DNA of 64,000 bases from Pirellulaceae bacterium (lineage in GTDB: Bacteria > Planctomycetota > Planctomycetia > Pirellulales > Pirellulaceae): assembly GCA_028280445.1 (NCBI GenBank), contig JANQLU010000052.1, positions 1 through 64,000 on the forward strand. Reading direction: 5' to 3'. The position numbers were made by a program, and so were the translations under genes. Numbering within the stretch: the stretch's first letter is position 1; each line of letters begins with the position of its first letter. The notes beneath the pieces were generated by a model. It saw nothing but the letters and a program-made list of their open reading frames with translations. It had not been told where the DNA came from and did not search any database. Shown piece after piece: positions 15,951 through 24,941 of this stretch.

Positions 15951-18535
15951 CCAATACGTTCCACGACAACCAATACAATCGTCCGAACCTCGAATTAGTT
16001 TGTTCGATTCATAGCCAGCCAGCCGCACCGCCGCAGGCCAATTCAAATTCGGATCAAAACGAGACCAAATGTTCGGTCACGGATGTCGACTTCATCGAGC
16101 CCGTTCAATCCGAAGTCGATTTCGAGCAAGAGTCGTTGCCCGAATGCCGCCCGATTCCCAGTGTCAGAAAACGACGGCAAAGATTTACACTCGGTTGCAC
16201 TTGCTTGACCATTGGATTGTTGGTCATCAGTTTTTCGATTCCACAACGCAACGAGATCATTGTCCCCGGCGGATTGACAACAAAACACGGACAGCTTTTA
16301 GCAGGGCAGGGCACTAAGCGATGCGCAAACTGCCATGACGCCGGCGATCAGCCGTTTTACGCCTGGTTGACCGACGTATTTACTGGCGGCAAACATTTGA
16401 AAACACCTCAATCGGAACTCTGCCTCAAATGTCACTCGCAAATGGCGGGGCCAAACGAGTTGTTAGCCCACAACGTCTCGCCGGAACTCCTTGAAAAAAT
16501 TCGCCAGGAACAAGAATCAAACTCCGATTCTCAATCGCCACCGCTGTCACTCGCGTCGTTCCGAAACTCAGGCCATACGCCGGATCAAGCGTTGGCTTGC
16601 GCTAAATGTCACAAAGAACACCACGGTTCCAAACACGATTTGGCGGCGATGACCGATGCGCAGTGCCAATCATGTCATCGTCAAAAATTTGCCAGTTTTG
16701 AAAACGGACACCCTCCATTTAAGAACTACCTCGCCGGAAAACGTCGTTCACGAATCGCTTTTGATCACGCTTCACATTTTGGCAAACATTTTCCGGCCAA
16801 AGGCCATTCGTTCAATTGCGCGATGTGTCATCAGGATGACGAATATCAAAATGTCAAAAAACTGGTGCCCTACGAACAGAGCTGTGCGCAATGCCACGAC
16901 CAACCGATTCGCAGTAGTGTTGCTGCGAATCTCAAAATTTTCAGTTTGCCCATGCTCGACGTCGACGCTTTTAAACGCATCGGCGCTGATGTCGGTTCAT
17001 GGCCGGAGGAATGCGTTGGAGATTGCGATGGCCCGCTGTCCGAAGTCACACGACTTTTGCTGTCGGCAGATCCACAAGTTGCAAAATCACTTCAACAACT
17101 GGGACCCCATTTTGATTTTTGTGATCTCGACACCGAAAATTCGGAACAATTACGAGCGGCGCAAACCGTCATCCTTGGCCTCAAACAATTGTTCAAAGAA
17201 GTGATTTCGGAAGGGCAGGGTGCTATTGCCAAACGACTTGACCGAATTGCCGACGACCCTAACATGACATCGACCACGAAAACGTTGGCGCAACAAATCA
17301 CCGCCCCCGTCGTGAAACAAGCCATCAAAAATTGGTTCCCCGATCTTGTCGTCAAGAATGAAATTGGAGCCACCATTCGTTCTCAGTTTCGGTCAGCATC
17401 CAATCGTCGGTTCGACGATGACCTACTGGCCGAAAATCCGCTCAAACTAGTCAGCCGCCAATCTAGCAAAACGAAAAAAACTCAATCAAAACTATCCACG
17501 CCTTCCAAATCCCAAAAACCAGCCAACAAACAACCTAAAATCGAAAACGTTACCAACATTCAAGACAAAGTCATCCCGGGCAAAGTCGACAATCCATTCA
17601 GCGGCAAATTTGCAGAACCATCGGCCGGCGAACTGCTGGCTGAAAATCCTCTCAAGTCACTGCGCAAAAAAAATTCGGCAACACCTAATCCGGCTATCGA
17701 CAACCAAAATTCAGCCCGTCAACCATCGGGAACAGACGACTCGAAAAAAACAAACACGGTCAAAAAAACTCCCAATCAATTTTCACAACAACAGGCGAGT
17801 GACGGCAAATTACTTGCCGTCAACCCGTTAAAAAAACGGATGCAGCCAGCAGGTGACGGGAAAGACAAAGCAAACAAGCAACCCAATCTTCCTCAAGTCC
17901 CCGTGCAACCCACTCCACCTCAAACTGGCGTCACTCAAAACAAATCAACAAAGGAGTCTCCCAACACCATTTCCGAAGAAACATTTCGAAAGTTTCTCGA
18001 ATGGTCTCAGCGCGGAGATCAAGGAAACTGGATCGTCAATCGCCAGACTTTTTCGATTGAGTATCAACCTACCGGACACGCTGATCGCACCCTCAGTTCA
18101 CTGTTGACATTTGCGGCTCATTCTGCAAATCATCCAGCATCAAAACCGCTGTTTGAAAAACTTTCACAACCCACATCGATCGGGTTGTGTGCCACGTGTC
18201 ACACGATCGATCAATCACCCAACAGCGAGTCACTGATCGTCAACTGGAAATCCATCACACGCGACCCGACCGTTCGCGGTTGGACGCGATTCTCGCATCG
18301 CCCGCATCTGATCCAACCTCAAACCTCCGATTGCAGTTCGTGTCACAAGCTCGATACGACAACGGAAATCAAAAATAACTTTATTGGATTCAATCCCAAT
18401 GTGGAGCGAGGAAATTTTGAACCGATCACCATCGACAACTGCATGAATTGTCATCGAAAAGAGCAAGCTTCCAGCAGCTGCACCACCTGCCACAGTTATC
18501 ACATTGGTTCAAAAGTCATCACGCGCAGCAAGTAA
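15947..18535 (+). CDS. Membrane-anchored decaheme c-type cytochrome
   Basis: An 862-residue protein with a 75-residue cytoplasmic N-terminus, one transmembrane helix (about 80-98) and a large periplasmic part. Ten CxxCH sites are present: six between residues 126 and about 316 (CANCH, CLKCH, CAKCH, CQSCH, CAMCH, CAQCH) and four between about 747 and 850 (CATCH, CSSCH, CMNCH, CTTCH). The two heme groups are separated by a heme-free helical segment and a Lys/Gln/Ser/Pro-rich linker holding three copies of LLAxNPLK. Translation is coupled to the cytochrome-b-like gene. It is the terminal carrier of the operon, and its partner outside the cell is unknown. Confidence 0.85.
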   Translation: MTNTFHDNQYNRPNLELVCSIHSQPAAPPQANSNSDQNETKCSVTDVDFIEPVQSEVDFEQESLPECRPIPSVRKRRQRFTLGCTCLTIGLLVISFSIPQRNEIIVPGGLTTKHGQLLAGQGTKRCANCHDAGDQPFYAWLTDVFTGGKHLKTPQSELCLKCHSQMAGPNELLAHNVSPELLEKIRQEQESNSDSQSPPLSLASFRNSGHTPDQALACAKCHKEHHGSKHDLAAMTDAQCQSCHRQKFASFENGHPPFKNYLAGKRRSRIAFDHASHFGKHFPAKGHSFNCAMCHQDDEYQNVKKLVPYEQSCAQCHDQPIRSSVAANLKIFSLPMLDVDAFKRIGADVGSWPEECVGDCDGPLSEVTRLLLSADPQVAKSLQQLGPHFDFCDLDTENSEQLRAAQTVILGLKQLFKEVISEGQGAIAKRLDRIADDPNMTSTTKTLAQQITAPVVKQAIKNWFPDLVVKNEIGATIRSQFRSASNRRFDDDLLAENPLKLVSRQSSKTKKTQSKLSTPSKSQKPANKQPKIENVTNIQDKVIPGKVDNPFSGKFAEPSAGELLAENPLKSLRKKNSATPNPAIDNQNSARQPSGTDDSKKTNTVKKTPNQFSQQQASDGKLLAVNPLKKRMQPAGDGKDKANKQPNLPQVPVQPTPPQTGVTQNKSTKESPNTISEETFRKFLEWSQRGDQGNWIVNRQTFSIEYQPTGHADRTLSSLLTFAAHSANHPASKPLFEKLSQPTSIGLCATCHTIDQSPNSESLIVNWKSITRDPTVRGWTRFSHRPHLIQPQTSDCSSCHKLDTTTEIKNNFIGFNPNVERGNFEPITIDNCMNCHRKEQASSSCTTCHSYHIGSKVITRSK

Positions 18536-18539
18536 CCAC

Positions 18540-18595
18540 GTAGGGCCGGTTCCCACCGGCTTTTTTTGGGATTGGCCGGTGGGAACCGGCCCTAC
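18540..18595. repeat. Palindromic repeat, GGGCCGGTTCCCACCGG family
   Basis: The left arm starts GTAGGGCCGGTTCCCACCGG and the right arm is its complement, around a short T-rich loop. It fills the gap between the convergent decaheme cytochrome and glycosyltransferase genes, and could act as a bidirectional transcription stop. The loop carries the GGATT side in the + orientation. Confidence 0.85.
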
Positions 18596-18597
18596 AA

Positions 18598-19671
18598 TCA
18601 AGCCACCATACGCTGAAAGATCGTTTCAATCTTTTCCACCTGTGAGCCAATTGAAAACTGATCTTGGACGCGACGAGAGCTAGCATGCCCCATCGATTGG
18701 GCCAATTGCGGCTGACACAAAACCGTTGAAATAGATTCGCCCAATTTTTTCGGATTCGCTGGTGGGACGAGAAATCCCGTTGTCCCGTCTAGCACACATT
18801 CTGGAATCCCACCCACGGCACTGGCAACAACGGGAATGCCACAAGCCATCGCCTCAAGAATCGACAACGGCAAATTTTCTTCGAGAGACGGTAAAGCATA
18901 GACATCCAGCATTGCCAAAATGCGTGCGACATCGTCTCGCAGTCCCAACCAAGTAATGTAGTCGTCCACTCCCAAATTTTCAGCTTCCGCCTTGACGCGC
19001 ATCTGATATTTTTTATTCGGTTTACCACCGCAAACAATTTGGACGTTGGGAACACGATGCACAATTTCAGGCAACGCGCGAACCAAATGAATCAATCCCT
19101 TGCGTGGAATGACATCGCCGATAATCCCAATCAGGCGATGTTCCGGAGAAAATCCAAACTCGTTTCTAATGTCGTTACGTTCACGTGGATCAAGATCTTG
19201 AAAACGTTTTTGATCGATAAAATTGTGAACGACGTCGATGCGCGATTTGGCAACACCGTTGTATCGGCAATGAAATTTACGAGTCGCTTCAGAAACCGCG
19301 ATCACGCGATCATTAAACATCCAGTGCAATTGAAAATATCGGTTGTGTGCTGACGCTACGACATTTCGAATACCCAATATCCGCCGCAAGATGACACCAA
19401 AGAAATTCGCGCTACTCATGTGAGTATGCACAACATCGATTTGCCGTTTTCGGATGTCATCGGCCACACGTTTCAATTCTGACGGATAACGTTTCAGATG
19501 AGACTGGAGGACTTCGATCCCCGCCGCTGCGGCACGTTTGCCAACCCAGGCATTGGGACGCGTCAACATAGTGACCTGGTGTCCGCGGACATGCAGAGCT
19601 TTAGCAATCTCCAGACAATTGATGACCGCACCGTTCACACCGGTGCCAGAAACGATCTCCATGATTCGCAT
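18598..19671 (-). CDS. Glycosyltransferase family 4
   Basis: A 357-residue retaining GT-B glycosyltransferase that moves a sugar from a nucleotide-sugar to an acceptor, probably in surface-polysaccharide or glycan synthesis. The N-terminal GT4 domain shows SGTGVNGAVINCLEIAKAL and VHTHMSSANFFG. The C-terminal Glycos_transf_1 domain has GDVIPRKGLIHLVRAL and the EX7E signature in SLEENLPLSILEAMACG, then GGIPECVLDGTTGFLVPP. It has an ATG start and no membrane segment. It may share a transcript with the hydratase gene upstream (134 bases away). Confidence 0.87.
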   Translation of the reverse strand: MRIMEIVSGTGVNGAVINCLEIAKALHVRGHQVTMLTRPNAWVGKRAAAAGIEVLQSHLKRYPSELKRVADDIRKRQIDVVHTHMSSANFFGVILRRILGIRNVVASAHNRYFQLHWMFNDRVIAVSEATRKFHCRYNGVAKSRIDVVHNFIDQKRFQDLDPRERNDIRNEFGFSPEHRLIGIIGDVIPRKGLIHLVRALPEIVHRVPNVQIVCGGKPNKKYQMRVKAEAENLGVDDYITWLGLRDDVARILAMLDVYALPSLEENLPLSILEAMACGIPVVASAVGGIPECVLDGTTGFLVPPANPKKLGESISTVLCQPQLAQSMGHASSRRVQDQFSIGSQVEKIETIFQRMVA

Positions 19672-19804
19672 GATTGAACTGACTTCCTTGACAGATTTTT
19701 TTAGCCGACTGAATCTCGACGATTCACTGCGTTTTATCCCGAATGCACAAAATGGTAAAGAGCATGACGGAACAACGGTCGCTAGCAGCCAATGCGCGGA
19801 TTTG

Positions 19805-20596
19805 TCAGTCCCACTTCATCACACGTTTTTCCAAGAACGCTTCTACGCCTTCCATCGCAGCGTCGGTTGTCCGTGCGGTCGCCATATTGGCCGACCCAAT
19901 GCTGAGTTGTGTAAACAGAGTTTCACCGACCGTTTCATTTAACAAATGTTTGGTCATTTGCATTGTCTGAATGGCGTTACTCGCACAGCTTTTGGCCAAC
20001 TCTTGAGCGGACGCCCAAATCAGATCATCGTTAACCACTTTGTTGACCAGCCCGATTTGCTGCGCCGTAGCAACCGAAACATCTTCGCCGGTAAACAACA
20101 TTGACGCCGCGTTTCCGACGCCTATCCGAAAAGCCATCAGGGGCGCAGTCAAACCGGCAACCAGCCCACGTTTACCTTCGGGCAAACCGAACTTGCTACT
20201 TTTGGTGGCAATCACCAGATCCGAAGCCAACACCAACGCCAAACCGCTGCCCATGACCGGCCCATTGACCGCACAAATAATCGGTTTTGGAAACCGCAAC
20301 ATCCGTTCGATCAGATCCTGGAACAGCATCACTTCGTTATGCCAGATTTCCAACGCATTGTCTTCGTTGCGTGTTTCATTCATTTCACGCAAATCGGTAC
20401 CGCTGCAAAATGCGGTTCCGCTGCCGGTCAAGATCAAAGCGCGAACTTTACGCTCCTGTTGGAAATCGTCAAAAGCCTCGATCAACGCATTGATCGTTTC
20501 ACGGTTGATCGCATTACGACGTTCGGGACGATTCAAAATAATCGTCCCGCTGGGAAGATCTTTTCGTAATTTGATAACCTTGTTGCTGGCAATCAT
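19805..20596 (-). CDS. Enoyl-CoA hydratase/isomerase family protein
   Basis: A 263-residue crotonase-fold protein. The oxyanion-hole segments SGTDLREMNE and VNGPVMGSGLALVLASDL are present, and a glutamate lies in FGLPEGKRGLVAG. The first catalytic glutamate position of classical enoyl-CoA hydratase is not obvious, so the reaction could be isomerisation or hydrolysis of a CoA ester instead. It lies 14 bases after the sugar-isomerase-like gene on the same strand, which suggests an operon. Confidence 0.85.
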   Translation of the reverse strand: MIASNKVIKLRKDLPSGTIILNRPERRNAINRETINALIEAFDDFQQERKVRALILTGSGTAFCSGTDLREMNETRNEDNALEIWHNEVMLFQDLIERMLRFPKPIICAVNGPVMGSGLALVLASDLVIATKSSKFGLPEGKRGLVAGLTAPLMAFRIGVGNAASMLFTGEDVSVATAQQIGLVNKVVNDDLIWASAQELAKSCASNAIQTMQMTKHLLNETVGETLFTQLSIGSANMATARTTDAAMEGVEAFLEKRVMKWD

Positions 20597-20610
20597 CTGC
20601 CCGTTGGCCT

Positions 20611-21615
20611 TTATGCATTACCTTCGTCAAAAGCCGAGTCAAATGCTCGGTTGCTAGGATCGAAATCGATGTCGCGTGTAAACACAGCCGCGTCGGCCGC
20701 TCCGTAGTCACGATCCATACCACTATCTTCCCATTCGACCGACAACGGCCCTTGGTAGTTGATGTCGTTCAACGCGCGAATGATCTCTTTGAAATCCACT
20801 TCACCATGCCCCGGAGAACGGAAATCCCAGCCTCGACGATAATCGCCAAAATTCAAATGGCTGGACAAAATACCCGTTCGACCATTGAGCGTCGTCATCG
20901 CATCTTTGATATGGACGTGATAGATCCGATCGGGAAACTCTCGAATAAACTCGACTGGATCGATGCCCTGCCAAATCAGATGGCTGGGATCAAAATTAAA
21001 TCCAAACTCGGGCCGGTGATCGAGCGCTTCCAAAGCTCGATGCGCAGTGTAAATATCAAACGCTATTTCGGTCGGATGCACTTCCAGCGCAAATCGAACA
21101 CCACATTCTTTAAACACATCGAGAATCGGGTTCCAACGATCTGCTAACAATTCGAACCCCGCGTCAATCATGGATTCGGGAACTGGGGGAAACGAATACA
21201 ACAAATGCCAGATGCTCGAACCTGTAAATCCATTGACTACATCAACGCCAAATTTTTGAGCCGCTTGAGCTGTCTTTTTCATTTCCTCGGCAGCCCGTTG
21301 ATTGACACCGGCTGGATCTCCATCGCCCCAAACATAATCTGGCAGGATCGCTTGATGCCGTTCATCGATATTGTCCAAAATCGCTTGCCCAACGAGATGG
21401 CTACTGATCGCGTAACACCGCAAACTGAATTTTTCTAGCAAAACGCGTCTTTCGGCGCAATAGTTGTCATCAGCCAGCGCTTTGTCGACCTCGAAATGGT
21501 CCCCCCAACAAGCCAACTCGATGCCGTCATACCCAAACTCTTGAGTCTTTTCCGCCATCTCCGCGATTCCAAGATCAGCCCATTGACCTGTAAAAAGAGT
21601 TACTGGTCGCGCCAT
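20611..21615 (-). CDS. Sugar phosphate isomerase/epimerase-like TIM barrel
   Basis: A 334-residue AP-endonuclease-2/xylose-isomerase-like barrel. Metal-ligand positions are in [46 protein letters not shown] and [12 protein letters not shown]. Such proteins isomerise or epimerise sugars and inositols with a divalent metal. The ATG is preceded by a near-perfect GGAGG five bases away. It is probably cotranscribed with the enoyl-CoA hydratase-like gene. Confidence 0.87.
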   Translation of the reverse strand: MARPVTLFTGQWADLGIAEMAEKTQEFGYDGIELACWGDHFEVDKALADDNYCAERRVLLEKFSLRCYAISSHLVGQAILDNIDERHQAILPDYVWGDGDPAGVNQRAAEEMKKTAQAAQKFGVDVVNGFTGSSIWHLLYSFPPVPESMIDAGFELLADRWNPILDVFKECGVRFALEVHPTEIAFDIYTAHRALEALDHRPEFGFNFDPSHLIWQGIDPVEFIREFPDRIYHVHIKDAMTTLNGRTGILSSHLNFGDYRRGWDFRSPGHGEVDFKEIIRALNDINYQGPLSVEWEDSGMDRDYGAADAAVFTRDIDFDPSNRAFDSAFDEGNA

Positions 21616-21773
21616 ATTTACCTCCGCCTATTCATTAATTTTTGTCTCGTGATGTATACATGATTTGGGAGCCACATTTTGAATCAGGCTCAGCCAAGTT
21701 TCAAGTTGCGAAGCGTCAAGGGCCACGAAACCACTGCAAAAGTAGCGGCAACGTTTTCGTAGCTTTCGTAAGC

Positions 21774-22766
21774 TTACATAAAAATAAAGATACGAGGTGG
21801 AAAACAAAAAATGGGGATCGTCAACGACGCCAGTCCAAGAGTCGTTCTAAACCAACCCAGTTTCACCTTGTCATCGGCAGTCGGTGGATGTCGAGTGCCA
21901 AAGATCAGCAACAACACCACCATCAAAATTAAAACGATTTGTTGAATATAAACCATGTAGGCGATCGCCATGACGACGATCCCGTCAGCGACCCAATGAG
22001 AAAATCGACCAAACAAAGTGTACGTCACATGGCCGCCATCCAATTGTCCCACGGGAAACATATTTAGTCCCGTGATCAAAAATCCAACCCAGGCGGCAGC
22101 AAAGTAGGGATTCAATTGATTGAGCCAAATTGGATCACCCGCTTGATATCCGTCGACACCAAACCACTGGATCATCCAGTGAAACGCCAGCGGACATTGA
22201 AATCCAATCGGTCCGCGCCCTGGTGCGGACACATCCAATTGAGTGATCCCAACAATCGCGATTGGAATCGCGACGACCAATCCAGCCAATGGCCCGGCAA
22301 TCCCAATATCAAAAATCTGTTTTCGATTTGCCACCATGCTTTGCATCGCGATGACGGCACCCAAAGTTCCAATCGGGTTAAACGGAAACGGTAAAAAAAT
22401 CGGCGCCGTTGCCGGCACTCGATAAATAATCGTCGTAAAAAAATGCCCTAATTCATGAATCAACAAAATCGCCAGGACACATGCGGTGTAAATCAAACCC
22501 TGTTGCCAATTGTCCATAAACGACTGTTGAAGCCGTTGCCATCCGTTGACTTCCAGTAAATCTACTGGAATCGGCTCCCAACCGGTGATCCCAACCCAAA
22601 AGGTTGACGCGCAAGTCGCCAAGAACAACAAAATAGGCAAAGCCATTTTGCGTCGGCGCCGCGTCTGGAATTGTTCCCAATCTTCGATGCCAATTTCAGC
22701 GGCGGCTGTGATTTTTGAATCAGATATTTTGTTTTTTGTCGGCTCGGACAATGCGATTAACTTCAA
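21774..22766 (-). CDS. Site-2 protease family (M50) membrane metalloprotease
   Basis: A 330-residue intramembrane zinc protease. The HExxH zinc motif HELGH lies at residues 104-108 inside a transmembrane segment, and the second motif is FPVGQLDGGH at about 235. Roughly six hydrophobic segments are seen, in the order GxxFPxGPL-lacking group of short S2P proteins. These proteases cleave membrane-bound regulators. The best start is a TTG at 22766; an ATG at residue 41 would remove the cytoplasmic N-terminus. It has no obvious partner gene. Confidence 0.83.
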   Translation of the reverse strand: MKLIALSEPTKNKISDSKITAAAEIGIEDWEQFQTRRRRKMALPILLFLATCASTFWVGITGWEPIPVDLLEVNGWQRLQQSFMDNWQQGLIYTACVLAILLIHELGHFFTTIIYRVPATAPIFLPFPFNPIGTLGAVIAMQSMVANRKQIFDIGIAGPLAGLVVAIPIAIVGITQLDVSAPGRGPIGFQCPLAFHWMIQWFGVDGYQAGDPIWLNQLNPYFAAAWVGFLITGLNMFPVGQLDGGHVTYTLFGRFSHWVADGIVVMAIAYMVYIQQIVLILMVVLLLIFGTRHPPTADDKVKLGWFRTTLGLASLTIPIFCFPPRIFIFM

Positions 22767-22898
22767 TACAAACCAGTTTCCAGACTCTGCACGTTGAGCG
22801 CACTGAAAAAACTGTCTTTCAACAACAGCCCTTTCAAGGATATCACAAACCGGTCGTTTTCGACTAGCGGAAGCCCTCGCAGATTCGCGAGCCGATCG

Positions 22899-22988
22899 CT
22901 ACGGACGTGCAATGCCAAACTGGCCAATCAGAGCCCACATCGCGACAAATGAGACAACAATGAGAGAATGCATCCAATCGATTGACAT
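22899..22988 (-). CDS. Possible 29-residue single-helix membrane protein
   Basis: A short frame from ATG at 22988 to TAG gives a peptide beginning MSIDWMHSLIVVSFVAMWAL, nearly all of it one hydrophobic helix. GAAAGGG sits six bases before the ATG, a good ribosome binding site. A hairpin (CTCGC paired to GCGAG, with outer TAGCG/CGCTA pairing) follows directly on the stop. It lies 132 bases upstream of the site-2 protease on the same strand. I do not recognise it. Size alone makes it uncertain. Confidence 0.4.
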   Translation of the reverse strand: MSIDWMHSLIVVSFVAMWALIGQFGIARP

Positions 22989-23374
22989 GGATAACCCTTT
23001 CAAAAACGGATCGAAACAGACATCCGTGAGACATAAATCATCCATGTTCGAGTTTTCATCGACCGCTAATCGTAGATGCTAAAAAAATTTTTTCTACAGC
23101 GTTTTTTCTTTCCTGACAAAACGATTTTCCCTGAACCGCAACCTCCGAATCATCGCTAAAAAATCGCGAGACCACAGATCTGCCCGAGGTTCACGATGCT
23201 TTTGTTATTTCGCTTACCGGATACTCCTTGGTAACATGTTGAGAGGCCGATTTTTGGCCATTATTTCAAACCTAACAAAAATCAGATGCAAACCCTCGCG
23301 CATTAAAAAATTGGATGTGTCGAATCGATCACAACGATCAGCCAAAGTTTGCTGCCAAACTTACAAAAAAATAA
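22989..23374. other. Intergenic region upstream of the Hsp70-like gene
   Basis: About 390 bases, AT-rich toward the right end, between the small reverse frame and the Hsp70-like gene. I saw no CIRCE element (the TTAGCACTC inverted repeat), no tRNA and no further frame with a ribosome binding site. Both promoters presumably lie here. Confidence 0.45.
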
Positions 23375-24913
23375 ATGACCCAAAAGAAAAAAATTGCCGT
23401 CGGAATTGATCTCGGAACCACTTACTCTGTTGTCGCTTACATGAACGATTCCGGTCGTCCGGAAACCATTCCCAATGCCGAAGGCGATTTGCTGACCCCC
23501 AGTTTGGTGCTGCTCGATGGCAACGAAGCCATTGTCGGAAAAGAAGCTGCCAAAGCGATGAGTACCGATTTGGCCAATATCGCCGAATCACCCAAACGTC
23601 AGGTCGGTCACCGAGTCTACGACAAAGTCATTGATGGTCGACGATATCCACCCGAGGCGTTCCAGGCCTGGATTATTAAAAAAGTGTTTCATGATGCAAA
23701 AGCCAAAGTTGGATCATTCGAAAATGCCGTGGTCACCGTTCCGGCATACTTTGACGAGGTGCGGCGAAAATCCACACAAGACGCGGGATACATCGCCGGC
23801 CTCAACGTGATCGATATCATCAATGAACCAACATCGGCGGCCGTAGCCTACGGATTCAAACAAGGGTTTCTCGACGAATCGGGCAGCGCCGTGAAAAAAA
23901 CGACATTGCTCGTTTACGATTTAGGCGGCGGAACATTTGACGTCACCGTGATGGAAATCAACGGCAAAAATTTTACGACGTTGGCCACCGACGGCGATTA
24001 CAAATTGGGCGGACGCGATTGGGACGAACGTATCGTTGACTTTGTGGCGGAAGATTTTATTCGCGCCTATGGCGTTGATCCGCGCGAGTATCAGGATTCA
24101 CTCGGTCGACTTTTGCGAGACAGCCAGGACGCCAAAGAAACGCTGTCGACACGAGATAAAACAACGATCGCTTGTAACTGTGCTGATAAATCACACAAAA
24201 CAACGTTGACCCGTTCGCAGTTCGAAGAATTGACCATCGATCTCGTCGAACGCACAGCTTTTACAACGCGGGAAACGATCAAAGCTTGTAACAAAAAATG
24301 GCAAGATATTGATCACATTTTGATCGTTGGGGGTTCCACGCGAATGCCGATGATCCGCCAAATGTTACTCGACGAATCTGGTCAAGAACCTAACACGTCG
24401 GTATCACCCGACGAAGCGGTCGCCCAGGGAGCCGCGATTCGCGCCGGAATCTTGTTGGCTGAAAAATCTAAAAGGGCACTCCAGCCTAAAATCAAAAATG
24501 TCAATTCGCATTCGCTCGGCGTTGTTGCCAAAGATGTCGAAACAGGCGAACCTCGAACGGTCATCATCATCCCCAGAAACACGCCGTTGCCCGTCGTCGG
24601 AAAGCGAACATTCAAAACCCACCGCGATTCGCAAGAGTCAATCCTGGTTCAAATCGTCGAAGGTGAAAGCGCCGCCCCGCAACATTGCTCACAAGTTGGC
24701 AGTTGCTCCATTTGGGATATCCCAGAAAATATGCCGGTCGGTACGCCGATTGAAGTGTCATTTGGCTATCAAGAAAATGGACGCCTGCAAATCACCGTTC
24801 AAGTCGGGAATCACAATCCGTTCAAGCAAGAAATTCAACGCCCCAATAGCATGACCCAAGAACAACTGGACAGTTGGCGCGGCTACATCTCCGCCGATTC
24901 GCAGTCCAATTGA
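23375..24913 (+). CDS. Short Hsp70/DnaK-family ATPase
   Basis: A 512-residue Hsp70-type protein. The ATPase domain is complete: phosphate-1 VGIDLGTTYSVV at residues 9-20, INEPTSAAVAYG near 150, phosphate-2 VYDLGGGTFDVT near 185, and the adenosine motif ILIVGGSTRMPMI near 310. After about residue 390 a substrate-binding beta domain is recognisable (HSLGVVAKDVETGEP, IIPRNTPLPV), but the alpha-helical lid and the acidic tail of DnaK are missing. Length is about 130 residues less than DnaK. It is thus a specialised paralogue, not the housekeeping chaperone. A sulfatase gene follows at 28 bases. Confidence 0.88.
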   Translation: MTQKKKIAVGIDLGTTYSVVAYMNDSGRPETIPNAEGDLLTPSLVLLDGNEAIVGKEAAKAMSTDLANIAESPKRQVGHRVYDKVIDGRRYPPEAFQAWIIKKVFHDAKAKVGSFENAVVTVPAYFDEVRRKSTQDAGYIAGLNVIDIINEPTSAAVAYGFKQGFLDESGSAVKKTTLLVYDLGGGTFDVTVMEINGKNFTTLATDGDYKLGGRDWDERIVDFVAEDFIRAYGVDPREYQDSLGRLLRDSQDAKETLSTRDKTTIACNCADKSHKTTLTRSQFEELTIDLVERTAFTTRETIKACNKKWQDIDHILIVGGSTRMPMIRQMLLDESGQEPNTSVSPDEAVAQGAAIRAGILLAEKSKRALQPKIKNVNSHSLGVVAKDVETGEPRTVIIIPRNTPLPVVGKRTFKTHRDSQESILVQIVEGESAAPQHCSQVGSCSIWDIPENMPVGTPIEVSFGYQENGRLQITVQVGNHNPFKQEIQRPNSMTQEQLDSWRGYISADSQSN

Positions 24914-24941
24914 TCCGTCACGAACATCGGATGCCTCAAAC

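Noticed and set aside
22989-23374. Possible CIRCE heat-shock element upstream of the Hsp70-like gene
   Set aside because: I searched for the TTAGCACTC inverted repeat by eye and did not find it.
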